Source of the DNA: Bacteroidales bacterium
GTDB taxonomy: Bacteria; Bacteroidota; Bacteroidia; Bacteroidales; VadinHA17
Assembly: GCA_025454795.1 (NCBI GenBank)
Contig: JALONT010000007.1
Location: 64,550-128,549 of the forward strand
Length of the DNA stretch: 64,000 bases
Reading direction: 5' to 3'
Shown: positions 17,879 to 25,992 of the stretch, piece after piece
How the letters are laid out: each line of letters begins with the position of its first letter
Position numbering within the stretch: the first letter of the stretch is position 1
Notes under the pieces: model-generated
Databases searched by the model: none
What the model saw: the letters and a program-made list of their open reading frames with translations, nothing else
Told to the model about the DNA's origin: nothing
Translations under genes and position numbers: made by a program

Positions 17879-18979
17879 ATGAATCTTAATCACTTCTCCA
17901 ATACTACAAAACGGCTTATATTAGTCATAAATCCCGGTTCAACATCCACCAAATTTTCTCTATTCGAGGAGGATACATCCTTATTTGAGCTTACCCTGAC
18001 TCATACTGTTGAGGAACTTGCAGGATTTGAAAAAATCACTGACCAGTTTCATTTCAGAAGGGATCTTATTGTCTGGGAACTGGCATACAGGAAGACTGAT
18101 CTTAACCGTATAGCTGCTGTAATTGGAAGGGGAGGTCTGGTAAAACCAATTGAATCAGGGATTTATGAGGTAAATGACAGGATGATCGAGGATCTCAGAG
18201 CAGGACTTATGGGGCAGCATGCCAGTAACCTTGGCGGCCTGATAGCACATGATATAGCTTCCTCACTTCTAAATGCCAAAGCATATATTGTCGATCCTGT
18301 TGTGGTAGACGAACTGCAGCCTGTGGCCAGGATTTCCGGTCATCCGGAGATTGAGAGAATTTCAATCTTTCATGCGCTTAACCATAAAGCCGTGGCAAGA
18401 ATGTATGCAAATTCGATCAACAAAAAGTATGAAGATCTGAACCTGATCGTTGTGCATCTGGGTGGAGGCATCAGCGTAGGCGCTCACAAAAGAGGGAAGG
18501 TGATTGATGTTAATAACGCTCTCTATGGGGACGGTCCCTTCTCACCTGAAAGATCCGGGGGTCTGCCCTCCGGACAGCTTGCAGATCTATGCTTCAGCGG
18601 AAAGTATACGCATACAGAAATAAAAGCAATGATAACCGGAAAAGGAGGGATGGTTGCTTACCTGGGGACTAACAGCTTCAGGGAAGTTTCAAAAATGGTG
18701 GAAAATGGTGATCGGAAAGCAGCACTTATAATGGATGCCGCATCTTACCAGGTCGGAAAAGAAATAGGCGCAATGGCAACGGTTCTTGAAGGTAAAATTG
18801 ATGCAATAATTATTACCGGAGGTATGGCCTTCCAGGAAAAATTTGTCAACGGTATCAAAACAATGGTGCGTTTTCTTGCGCAGGTTGTAGTTTATCCCGG
18901 AGAAGATGAAATAAAATCTCTTGCATTCAACGGTCTTCTTGCTATCGATGGTAAGATTGGTATTAAGACTTACTCATAA
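17879..18979 (+). CDS. buk: butyrate kinase
   Basis: Buk transfers phosphate from butyryl phosphate (or isobutyryl phosphate) to ADP. The 366-residue protein has the acetokinase-superfamily N-terminus LVINPGSTSTKFSLFE, GRGGLVKPIESGIYEVN, HASNLGGLIAH, SIFHALNHKAVAR, VVHLGGGISVGAHKRG, DVNNALYGDGPFSPERSG and ITGGMAFQE. It ends the pta-ackA-ptb-ptb-buk operon and is followed by a large imperfect inverted repeat that probably terminates transcription. Confidence 0.95.
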   Translation: MNLNHFSNTTKRLILVINPGSTSTKFSLFEEDTSLFELTLTHTVEELAGFEKITDQFHFRRDLIVWELAYRKTDLNRIAAVIGRGGLVKPIESGIYEVNDRMIEDLRAGLMGQHASNLGGLIAHDIASSLLNAKAYIVDPVVVDELQPVARISGHPEIERISIFHALNHKAVARMYANSINKKYEDLNLIVVHLGGGISVGAHKRGKVIDVNNALYGDGPFSPERSGGLPSGQLADLCFSGKYTHTEIKAMITGKGGMVAYLGTNSFREVSKMVENGDRKAALIMDAASYQVGKEIGAMATVLEGKIDAIIITGGMAFQEKFVNGIKTMVRFLAQVVVYPGEDEIKSLAFNGLLAIDGKIGIKTYS

Positions 18980-18987
18980 GAATTCAC

Positions 18988-19068
18988 GTACTCACCCCTC
19001 GAACCCCTCTTTGCGACATCAGCGAGTCTGGCCCGCTTCGGCGGGAGGGAATACAAGGGGGTGAGTAC
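18988..19068. terminator. long inverted repeat with inner TTCG hairpin
   Basis: Outer arms GTACTCACCCC (18988-18998) and GGGGTGAGTAC (19058-19068) enclose a second hairpin CCCGC-TTCG-GCGGG at 19032-19045. It fills the gap between convergent genes and could terminate both. The inner 17 bases CCCGCTTCGGCGGGAGG recur at 38869, so it is a dispersed element. No T-run follows the plus-strand hairpin. Confidence 0.6.
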
Positions 19069-19078
19069 ATGTTTGTCA

Positions 19079-19774
19079 TTAAGGATTATTTAATGCCACC
19101 GGAATCACCTTTCCGTTGAAGAATTTACTTCCTTTTATTGCGAACCAGGCAATGAATTCAGCCATCTCCCTTGCTGTCACAGGAGCTTTGTAGCCTGGGA
19201 ACGCCTCCTCAAACATCTCCGTTTGAACCGAGCCGGGTGCAATACAGTTAACAATGATACCATCTTCCCTGAACTCTTCAGCAAGACATTCGGAAAGGCA
19301 GGCGAGTGCAGCTTTTGATGCGCTGTAATATGAAAGACCTCTGTATTTTGAGCTTCCCTGATAACCGCCCATACTTGAAATATTTACGATATGTGATCCC
19401 CTTATCAACATTGGTTTTAAAGCACGGATCAGTGCTGCAGGACCCAGAAAATTTGTCTCAATAATCTTTATCGCTTCATCCTTGTTGAAATCAACGAAAT
19501 CTTTGTTAATTATTGTCCCGGCATTATTTATCAGGATATCTACACTTTGAAAATATCCTGAGAGTGTTTCAATAAATTGTTTCTCAAGGACTTCAAAGAT
19601 TGAGATATCAATTTCAAATGTGAATATGTTCCTGTGTTCTGCTTCTTCAGATAACTGTTGTAATATCTTGTTATTCCGACCTGTAACAAATAGATTATTG
19701 TTCTTGTCGTGAGAAAGAAGCAGAACCATCTCTTTACCAATACCCCTTGTACCCCCGTTTATTACGATATTCAT
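19079..19774 (-). CDS. short-chain dehydrogenase/reductase
   Basis: A 231-residue classical SDR. The NAD(P)-binding glycine motif is NGGTRGIGKEM at residues 6-16. NNAG is in ILINNAGTIINKDF, the catalytic serine in VNISSMGGYQG, and YxxxK in YYSASKAALACL. PGSVQTEMFEEAFPGY follows the active site. The start ATG at 19774 directly precedes the first strand. A charged cofactor pocket suggests NADP, but the substrate is unknown. It is a lone gene convergent with buk. Confidence 0.88.
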   Translation of the reverse strand: MNIVINGGTRGIGKEMVLLLSHDKNNNLFVTGRNNKILQQLSEEAEHRNIFTFEIDISIFEVLEKQFIETLSGYFQSVDILINNAGTIINKDFVDFNKDEAIKIIETNFLGPAALIRALKPMLIRGSHIVNISSMGGYQGSSKYRGLSYYSASKAALACLSECLAEEFREDGIIVNCIAPGSVQTEMFEEAFPGYKAPVTAREMAEFIAWFAIKGSKFFNGKVIPVALNNP

Positions 19775-19829
19775 TATATTTCAGTATATATTATAAAGTT
19801 AGATTTTTTCGTTTATTTGTATTACCCAT

Positions 19830-19837
19830 CAAAGTTA
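19830..19837 (-). promoter_or_regulatory. candidate -7 box for the SDR gene
   Basis: Reads TAACTTTG on the minus strand, 56 bp before the ATG. No -33 box at the right distance, so support is weak. Confidence 0.35.
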
Positions 19838-19850
19838 CAAAATTGTAATT

Positions 19851-20447
19851 ATGGAACTCAATTATATCATGGCAGTTTGCAGGAGGATCAGGAATCTATT
19901 CTTTATCACTGCTGCCATATTGATTATTACGGTTTGTAACCTTTATTGCCAGACCCTCAGGGATGAAGCTCCTCCCCTGAAAGAAAGATTGTTCTATGGA
20001 GGAAACTTCGGTCTACAGTTTGGTACTCACACTGATATTGAGATTTCACCGGTTATTGGATTATGGTTGTTGCCAAGGTTGGCAGTGGCTGTGGGTCCCG
20101 ATTACAGATTCTATAAAGTTCCTGATTACCGCACAGATATCTATGGTGGAAGTGCCTATATGCAGTTTGTTGTTATTCAGGATATTAATTCTATCGTTCC
20201 TCTGGGAGCCCATGCCGGAATCTTTCTTCATATGGAGAATGAACTGCTCAGCTTGCAATCATCATTCTGGAAAGATCCACCGTATAAATCAGAAAGGTTC
20301 TTTATCAATACTTTACTTGCAGGTGGGGGGATCAGCCAGCAGTTAGGAAGAAGATCTTCACTTGATATGATGATCTTATGGGCTTTAAATGTTTCTCAAT
20401 ATAATCTTTACAGTAATCCCGAGCTCCGTGTAAGCTTTATTTTTTAG
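19851..20447 (+). CDS. putative outer membrane beta-barrel protein, 198 aa
   Basis: A secreted protein with a hydrophobic N-terminus (residues about 17-33). The ATG at 19869, seven residues in, would give a more usual signal peptide. After it come alternating hydrophobic strands (FYGGNFGLQFG, PVIGLWLLPRLAVAVGPDYRFY, SAYMQFVVIQ, GAHAGIFLHMENELL, FFINTLLAGGGISQQLG) and a terminal strand ending in phenylalanine (LRVSFIF), the usual recognition end for barrel assembly. It is probably a small eight-stranded barrel of unknown role. A terminator follows at 23 bp. Confidence 0.75.
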   Translation: MELNYIMAVCRRIRNLFFITAAILIITVCNLYCQTLRDEAPPLKERLFYGGNFGLQFGTHTDIEISPVIGLWLLPRLAVAVGPDYRFYKVPDYRTDIYGGSAYMQFVVIQDINSIVPLGAHAGIFLHMENELLSLQSSFWKDPPYKSERFFINTLLAGGGISQQLGRRSSLDMMILWALNVSQYNLYSNPELRVSFIF

Positions 20448-20469
20448 AATGAATCTGCCGGAGGCGGAG

Positions 20470-20490
20470 AAATGAAGGATCTTCATTTTT
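20470..20490 (+). terminator. terminator after the barrel gene
   Basis: 8-bp stem AAATGAAG/CTTCATTT with a three-base loop and a short T-run. Confidence 0.6.
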
Positions 20491-20553
20491 AAGCGATTTT
20501 ATTGTTATAGGACTAATTTAATTTATTCTGCTTCTCCGGACAGTAAATTAAAT

Positions 20554-20561
20554 TATATTTG
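20554..20561 (+). promoter_or_regulatory. -7 box for the FKBP gene
   Basis: TATATTTG, a TAnnTTTG match, 31 bp before the ATG at 20593. Confidence 0.55.
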
Positions 20562-20592
20562 CGGCTGTTTTATTAAACCATTGTCAGTTTCA

Positions 20593-21135
20593 ATGAAAAT
20601 CGAAAAGAACAGAGTCGTCTCTCTCATATATGAATTGCGGGAAACCAATGCTGAAGGCAGGGTAATTGAACTCGTGGAGGAAAACCATCCTATGACATTC
20701 ATATATGGCAGCGGCAGGCTGTTGCCGCATTTTGAATTGAATTTATTCTCTATGGAAAAAGGAGATAATTTCAGTTTTGTGCTTAAGTCGGAATCCGCTT
20801 ACGGTGACAGGAGGGAAGATATGATTATTGATGTGCCCCTTTCCATTTTTCAAAATGATGGAAGAATTGATGAGAACGTTTGCCGTGTAGGCAATGAAGT
20901 GCCGATGATGGACAGAGACGGTAATCGCATTAATGGTGTAATTAATGAAATTACAGATAGTTACGTTAAGATGGATTTTAATCATCCTATGGCCGGAACA
21001 GATTTACATTTCTCAGGAAAGGTATTGGATGTTCATGATGCTACTGCTGAAGAGATAGATCGGATGAATCATTCATGCGCTTCATGTGGGAGTCATGACG
21101 ATGTAACCGGCAGTTGTTCCGGATCATGCGTTTAA
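20593..21135 (+). CDS. SlyD-like FKBP-type peptidyl-prolyl isomerase
   Basis: A 180-residue FKBP of the SlyD type, which isomerises proline bonds and has a chaperone flap inserted in the domain. Segments MTFIYGSGRLLPHFELNLFSM, ESAYGDRREDMIID, then flap residues and VKMDFNHPMAGTDLHFSGKV (the closing half of the FKBP fold with the conserved NHPLAG-like motif) are clear. The C-terminus is rich in cysteine (CASCG then CSGSC, with nearby histidines), like the metal-binding tail of SlyD that delivers nickel. The ATG at 20593 is used; the frame also opens with a TTG 12 bp earlier. The gene ends 5 bp from the convergent symporter gene. Confidence 0.9.
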   Translation: MKIEKNRVVSLIYELRETNAEGRVIELVEENHPMTFIYGSGRLLPHFELNLFSMEKGDNFSFVLKSESAYGDRREDMIIDVPLSIFQNDGRIDENVCRVGNEVPMMDRDGNRINGVINEITDSYVKMDFNHPMAGTDLHFSGKVLDVHDATAEEIDRMNHSCASCGSHDDVTGSCSGSCV

Positions 21136-21140
21136 AATGT

Positions 21141-22376
21141 TTAAACTTTTAACTTTTCCCCTTCTGATTTTGCAATTATAACTGCACAGCAGGTATCTCC
21201 GTAAACATTAATGGTAGTCCGGAACATATCCAGGATCCTGTCGACAGCCAGAATCAGTCCGATACCCTCAAGCGGCAGCCCGACCGCTTTAAGAACTACA
21301 GCCATCATCACCAGGCCCGCCATAGGAATTCCTGCTGAACCAATAGCTGCCAGCAGTGCTGTAAATATCACAATTAGCTGCTGACCAAATGTGAGTTCTA
21401 CGCCATAAGCCTGAGCTATAAATATTACTGCGACGCATTCATATAACGCTGTACCATTCATGTTTATCGTAGCTCCCAGGGGTAGTGTGAAGCCGGCTAT
21501 TTTATTAGATACCCCGTCATTGTCCTCAACAGCCTCCATTGTCAGCGGTAGTGTTGCATTGGATGATGATGTCGAAAATGCTGTAAGCAAAGGTGTTGCC
21601 ATATTCTTAAAATGCTTCACAGGGTTTGCTCGCCCAAGGAGCTTCACCGAAAGAGGAAGGGTAACAAATCCGTGGAAGAGCAGTCCTGCCAGGACAGTTA
21701 TAAAATATAATCCCAGCCTGCTTATAACTTCATTTATCTCGTTGCCCATCTGAATCTGCTGTGCAATTACTTTTGCAGTTATGCTGAAAATACCAAGCGG
21801 GGTGAATCTAATAATGAAAAGAGTGATCTTCATTATTACATCCAGGGCCGCATTGAAGACGTCCATCAGTAGAATGCGCGGCTTGTCATTAACTCTCGCT
21901 ATAAAATAGCCAAAAAGAATGGCAAAGAAAATTATGGAAAGCATCTGTCCCTGTACCATAGCACCAAAGATATTTTCAGGGACTATATTTATCAAAGTTC
22001 TTCCAAAACTGTCGGAGGCAGAAGTGATATCCTCAACCGGTATCTTGAAACCAAGTTCAGCACCAACACCTGGCTTGATAAGGGAAACCAGCCCAAAGCC
22101 TGTGATAATAGCAAACAGAGTAGATAAAACATAATACCCCATGGTCTTTAATCCAAGCCTGCCGAGGCTTCCAGTGCTCCCAACACTTGCTACACCTGTG
22201 GAAATGGAGAAAAGAATCAATGGAATAATGATCATATTCAGAGCCCGGAGAAATATTTCACCCACCCAGTGTGTGTACCTGGTAGCAGTTGGAAAGAAAT
22301 AACCGAAAAAACCTCCTGCAATAAGCATAATAAGAATCTGGAAATGCAGAGGTATGGAAAACTTTGATTTTGTCAT
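21141..22376 (-). CDS. dicarboxylate/amino acid:cation symporter (DAACS family)
   Basis: A 411-residue GltP/DctA-type sodium- or proton-coupled carrier for glutamate, aspartate or C4-dicarboxylates in the inner membrane. The family motifs are intact: AFSTSSSNATLPLT in the first hairpin region, GATINMNGTALYE in helix 7, and the helix 8 segment AVDRILDMFRTTINVYGD, which includes the substrate- and cation-binding aspartate and arginine. Eight hydrophobic helices can be traced. The substrate is not certain. It is monocistronic and divergent from the XRE gene across a long AT-rich gap. Confidence 0.92.
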   Translation of the reverse strand: MTKSKFSIPLHFQILIMLIAGGFFGYFFPTATRYTHWVGEIFLRALNMIIIPLILFSISTGVASVGSTGSLGRLGLKTMGYYVLSTLFAIITGFGLVSLIKPGVGAELGFKIPVEDITSASDSFGRTLINIVPENIFGAMVQGQMLSIIFFAILFGYFIARVNDKPRILLMDVFNAALDVIMKITLFIIRFTPLGIFSITAKVIAQQIQMGNEINEVISRLGLYFITVLAGLLFHGFVTLPLSVKLLGRANPVKHFKNMATPLLTAFSTSSSNATLPLTMEAVEDNDGVSNKIAGFTLPLGATINMNGTALYECVAVIFIAQAYGVELTFGQQLIVIFTALLAAIGSAGIPMAGLVMMAVVLKAVGLPLEGIGLILAVDRILDMFRTTINVYGDTCCAVIIAKSEGEKLKV

Positions 22377-22584
22377 CTGGATATCTTTGAACCCTTAAAG
22401 AAAAAGAATTTAAGCAATAATTCCATTTAATAGTCGAATATTTTTAAAATATTATAACCTCCTTAGATTTTAATATTTGAAACAAAAGGGGGGAGGCTAT
22501 CAAAAAAATCAGTTTTCAGCATCAAAACATTTTCCTATTGGAAATAGTTGAAGTTAATGTTATCGGATCTCAATTTAATTCACA

Positions 22585-22632
22585 ATTTACATTTGTAAAT
22601 ACTATAAAACAATCATAGATATACATTTGTAA
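22585..22632. promoter_or_regulatory. operator-like palindromes, distal pair
   Basis: ATTTACATTTGTAAAT at 22585-22600 has perfect 7-bp arms around TT. ATACATTTGTAA at 22621-22632 is the same site with one mismatch. They are about 36 bp centre to centre, over 370 bp upstream of the XRE gene and on the symporter side. Confidence 0.5.
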
Positions 22633-22937
22633 TCATGTATTTTATGAATTTAACATTACAATAGTAACATTTCTTACTATTAATAGACAATAGATATTAA
22701 CTTGCATTATATCAGTATATTAATAATGTTAATCTGATCAAGTAGTAGTTTAATCTCAGGTGTTTTATCCTATTATGTCCTCAAAATCATTAGAAAAATG
22801 TGTTAATATATTGTATATCAGTTATATATATATCTAAACTCGACAAATACTTTAGAAATACTTGTTATATAATACATTATATATCAATGCAATGCAAGAG
22901 ATACATGATTCATAAATTCTTATAGGGATTTATTTAG

Positions 22938-22995
22938 TTACAAATGTAATGCATAAAAGTTATACATGTAAATTGTTTATTATTTACATTTGTAA
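22938..22995. promoter_or_regulatory. operator-like palindromes, proximal pair
   Basis: TTACAAATGTAA at 22938-22949 and TTACATTTGTAA at 22984-22995, the second ending 16 bp before the XRE start. TACATGTA at 22963-22970 between them is a half-length relative. Centre-to-centre distance is 46 bp. Placement fits autoregulation by the XRE protein. Confidence 0.55.
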
Positions 22996-23011
22996 TTCAT
23001 ATTTATTTATC

Positions 23012-23437
23012 ATGAAAGAGCGTATACTCGAATTCCTTAGATCTGAAAATAAATCATCTGCACAGCTTGCAGAAGAAATAGGTGTACAACCTTCAGGGAT
23101 ATCTCATATTCTATCAGGAAGAAACAATCCAAGTCTTGATTTTGTCCTGAAAATGCTTGAAAAATATCCATACTTATCATCAGACTGGCTATTATTTGGC
23201 AAAGGGACCATTTACAAGGAGGTAAAATCACAGAATCTATTCGATGAAACCATCGATATGAAGGCTGATTCTATTAAAGAACCAGTGGCGAGGGAGGTAT
23301 TTACCACTGAAAAGATAAGAAAGCCGGAAAATCATGTTATTACTGATCCCGGTAAGGACACTGAGGTTGAAAAAATCGTCTGGTTCTATGCAAATAATAG
23401 TTTCCGGGAGTACTTTCCGGGAGAGCAAAACAAGTAA
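23012..23437 (+). CDS. small XRE-family transcriptional regulator
   Basis: A 141-residue DNA-binding protein. Residues about 1-60 form an XRE helix-turn-helix (FLRSENKSSAQLAEEIGVQPSGISHILSGRNNPSLDFVLKMLEKYP) with the usual GISHILSGR recognition turn. SSDWLLFGKG follows, as in many Bacteroidota regulators. The tail (about 65 residues) is acidic, low in complexity and ends with FYANNSFREYFPGEQNK. It has no second known domain. The ATG at 23012 gives the normal HTH start. Repeated TTACATTTGTAA-type palindromes upstream make it likely that it controls itself and perhaps the divergent symporter. Confidence 0.85.
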   Translation: MKERILEFLRSENKSSAQLAEEIGVQPSGISHILSGRNNPSLDFVLKMLEKYPYLSSDWLLFGKGTIYKEVKSQNLFDETIDMKADSIKEPVAREVFTTEKIRKPENHVITDPGKDTEVEKIVWFYANNSFREYFPGEQNK

Positions 23438-23458
23438 GCCAGATAACCCGGTGATTAA

Positions 23459-23508
23459 ATGAATTTCGATTTAAAATTTCATGAAATTCATGATTAAAAG
23501 TATCTTTG
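23459..23508 (+). promoter_or_regulatory. pyrK promoter with inverted repeat
   Basis: TATCTTTG at 23501-23508 is a TAnnTTTG box 15 bp before the pyrK ATG, so the leader is only a few bases. Upstream, ATGAATTTC (23459-23467) and GAAATTCAT (23483-23491) form a 9+9 inverted repeat over the -33 region, a possible operator. Confidence 0.5.
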
Positions 23509-23523
23509 GGCAAACATCCATGA

Positions 23524-24291
23524 ATGGCAAAACGGATTGAATCTCTTAATATTACTGAAAATAAGCGTCTTAATAAGGATTTCTTTATACTTGAACTATC
23601 CGGAAAATCAAAAATCCCGGATATGAAGCCAGGTCAGTTTGTCCAGGTGAAGATAGAGGGAAGTCCCGGGACGTTTCTGCGGCGTCCGATCTCTGTACAT
23701 GATGTAAATTATGGACAGAATACATTAAAGCTTCTTATCCAGATAGCGGGAAAAGGAACAGAAACACTTTCAAGGCTTCAACCGGGTGATATCCTGAATA
23801 TTATCTATCCTCTTGGCAACTCATTCAGCCTGCCTCCTGAGGGTCAGAATGTTCTTCTTGCAGGGGGGGGTTGCGGTATTGCGCCTCTTTTATTTCTTGG
23901 TAAGTATTTAAGGTCAAATGGCTTTCAGCCCGATATTCTGCTGGGTTTCAGAAATACTGAAAGAATTATTGAGTTTAATGATTATAAGGAGATTGGTAAG
24001 GTTTTCCTGACGACAGAAGATGGATCTCAGGGTGAAAAAGGTTTCGTAACTCAGCATCCTGTTTTAGCAACTTCTAAATATGATCGTATTTATTGCTGTG
24101 GCCCTGATCCGATGATGAAAGCAGTTGCAGAATACAGCAGCAAGAACAATATTTTCTGTGAAGTATCACTTGAAAACCTCATGGGATGCGGTATAGGAGC
24201 CTGTCTCTGCTGTGCAGTTGATACCGTAAGAGGAAACCTTTGTACATGTGTCGACGGTCCGGTATTTAATACAAAAGATCTGAAATGGTAA
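23524..24291 (+). CDS. pyrK: dihydroorotate dehydrogenase B electron-transfer subunit
   Basis: PyrK carries FAD and a 2Fe-2S cluster and passes electrons from the PyrD flavin to NAD+. The 255-residue chain has the ferredoxin-reductase FAD fold ([13 protein letters not shown]), the NAD-binding [15 protein letters not shown] and the cluster cysteines in the C-terminal [19 protein letters not shown] with a fourth cysteine in [11 protein letters not shown]. The last seven bases overlap the start of pyrD, which is translationally coupled. The pair means this organism uses the class 1B, NAD-dependent enzyme. Confidence 0.95.
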   Translation: MAKRIESLNITENKRLNKDFFILELSGKSKIPDMKPGQFVQVKIEGSPGTFLRRPISVHDVNYGQNTLKLLIQIAGKGTETLSRLQPGDILNIIYPLGNSFSLPPEGQNVLLAGGGCGIAPLLFLGKYLRSNGFQPDILLGFRNTERIIEFNDYKEIGKVFLTTEDGSQGEKGFVTQHPVLATSKYDRIYCCGPDPMMKAVAEYSSKNNIFCEVSLENLMGCGIGACLCCAVDTVRGNLCTCVDGPVFNTKDLKW

Positions 24292-25202
24292 AGCTTGATT
24301 TTAAAATAGGTGACCTTCATTTTAAAAATCCTGTTCTGACAGCATCGGGAACCTTCGGATATGGTTTGGAATTTGATGATTTTCTTGATGTATCAAGGCT
24401 TGGAGGAATTGTCGTTAAAGGAATAACACTCGAACCCAGGGAAGGAAACCCTTCTCCCAGGATGGCTGAAACACCTTCAGGAATGTTGAATGCAGTTGGA
24501 TTGCAAAATAAAGGGATAGATTATTTTGAAAAGAACATTTATCCTGATCTGGCTCTCTATAAGACTAATGTAATTGTAAATATTAACGGAAGTTATATTG
24601 ACGATTATATTACTCTTGCCGGGCGAATTGGAAAACTAAAAAAAATTTCTGCAATAGAGCTGAATATCTCCTGTCCTAATGTCAGAATGGGAGGGATGGC
24701 ATTTGGTACAAATGAAAAGTCAGCAAGGGAGGTAACCAGGGCAGTGAGAGCTGTTTACCAAGGCAAGCTGATAGTCAAACTATCTCCAAATGTTACAAAT
24801 ATTGTCGATTTTGCCAGAATAGCTGAAGAGGAGGGAGCAGATTCCGTATCCCTGATTAACACTTTGCTTGGAATGTCCGTAGACGTTAAAACGATGAAAC
24901 CTGCCCTGTCTACAATTACAGGAGGGCTATCAGGACCTGCTATCAAACCAGTTGCATTGAGAATGGTCTGGCAGGTTGCCAGAGCTCTGACCATCCCTGT
25001 GATTGGTATGGGAGGCATTATGAACGCTGATGATGCCATTGAATTCTTTCTGGCGGGGGCATCTGCAGTACAGGTCGGAACCGCTTCATTCATTGATCCG
25101 CAGGCATCGGTAAAAATCCTGGAAGGCATTGAAAGCTATCTTGTTGAAAAAGGTTTTTCAGATATCAGGGAACTTATTGGTTTACTAAACAAGGTTCATT
25201 AG
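24285..25202 (+). CDS. pyrD: dihydroorotate dehydrogenase B catalytic subunit
   Basis: Oxidises dihydroorotate to orotate in pyrimidine synthesis, with FMN. The 305-residue TIM barrel shows [34 protein letters not shown]-like GLQNKGID, and the catalytic cysteine in [21 protein letters not shown]/phosphate binding is at the end ([27 protein letters not shown]). Normal length. It forms an operon with pyrK by a 7-bp overlap. Confidence 0.96.
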   Translation: MVKLDFKIGDLHFKNPVLTASGTFGYGLEFDDFLDVSRLGGIVVKGITLEPREGNPSPRMAETPSGMLNAVGLQNKGIDYFEKNIYPDLALYKTNVIVNINGSYIDDYITLAGRIGKLKKISAIELNISCPNVRMGGMAFGTNEKSAREVTRAVRAVYQGKLIVKLSPNVTNIVDFARIAEEEGADSVSLINTLLGMSVDVKTMKPALSTITGGLSGPAIKPVALRMVWQVARALTIPVIGMGGIMNADDAIEFFLAGASAVQVGTASFIDPQASVKILEGIESYLVEKGFSDIRELIGLLNKVH

Positions 25203-25338
25203 AATTTTGCAAACGAGGAATTGTTTTTCATTTAAATTTATATTTCTTGTATATCCGGATAATTATCTCTATCTTTTCCTTGATTTTTTTTAGCAAATTC
25301 AAACATTTTAATCATTTCATTAATCATCGGATACTATA

Positions 25339-25809
25339 ATGGCAGAAAATTTATTAATCGATAATCTTGACAGGAAGATCCTTGACATAATAACAAAGAA
25401 TGCCAGGATACCATACCTTGAAGTAGCAAGGGAATGCGGCGTCTCAGGTGCAGCAATACATCAGAGGGTTCAGCGGCTTATGAGAAACGGAGTAATAAGA
25501 GGATCAGAGTTCAAGGTTGATCCGGTACTTGTCGGCTTTAAAACATGTGCTTATATTGGGATTTTTCTTGAGCATCCGGGCCATTTTCGTGATGTAGTCA
25601 AGAAGTTCAGGGATATTCCGGAGATCATTGAATGTCATTATACAACCGGTAATTACTCACTCTTCATAAAAGTCTATACAAGAGATAATGAGCATCTGAA
25701 AGACATTCTTACTGAAAAGATCCAGAATATTGCAGGAATCGTTCGCACAGAAACCCTGATCTCCCTTGAGGAGTCGATTAACCGGCAGATACCTGTACTT
25801 TCGAAATAG
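25339..25809 (+). CDS. Lrp/AsnC-family transcriptional regulator
   Basis: A 156-residue regulator with an N-terminal AsnC-type winged HTH (LDRKILDIITKNARIPYLEVAR, then GAAIHQRVQRLMRNGVI) and a C-terminal RAM/ligand-binding ferredoxin-like domain (KTCAYIGIFLEH, TTGNYSLFIKVYTRD, GIVRTETLISLEE). Such proteins sense amino acids. Targets are unknown; no amino-acid gene is adjacent. It is single, with a terminator right after it. Confidence 0.9.
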   Translation: MAENLLIDNLDRKILDIITKNARIPYLEVARECGVSGAAIHQRVQRLMRNGVIRGSEFKVDPVLVGFKTCAYIGIFLEHPGHFRDVVKKFRDIPEIIECHYTTGNYSLFIKVYTRDNEHLKDILTEKIQNIAGIVRTETLISLEESINRQIPVLSK

Positions 25810-25830
25810 ACTTTTACAATATTATGGTAC

Positions 25831-25857
25831 AAAAAGCTGCCTACTGAGCAGCTTTTT
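25831..25857. terminator. terminator, works in both directions
   Basis: Perfect 10-bp stem AAAAAGCTGC/GCAGCTTTTT with a 7-base loop gives a T-run on both strands. It ends the Lrp gene. The 135 bp from here to the next gene hold nothing I recognise. Confidence 0.85.
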
Positions 25858-25992
25858 ATGATCTGGCCGGGGCTTTCTGAACCCTGCAGGTCCGAAACAC
25901 ACGAACCCAGAATCCTTCCGCAAAGCTGAATGCTCTAATTGCCAGCCTGTTGTGTTCAGAAAGTCTACATTCAATGTCGTTGGTGTAATAAA

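Larger units (their letters stand above)
22377..23011. other. AT-rich 635-bp gap with repeated operator-like sites
   Basis: No convincing gene. The strand is very AT-rich with TATATATA stretches near 22825 and a run of eight T-A steps. It carries at least four copies of a TTACA(T/A)(T/A)TGTAA palindrome, described separately. A frame that reads into the XRE gene from 22949 overlaps one of these sites and is not the true start. Confidence 0.7.
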
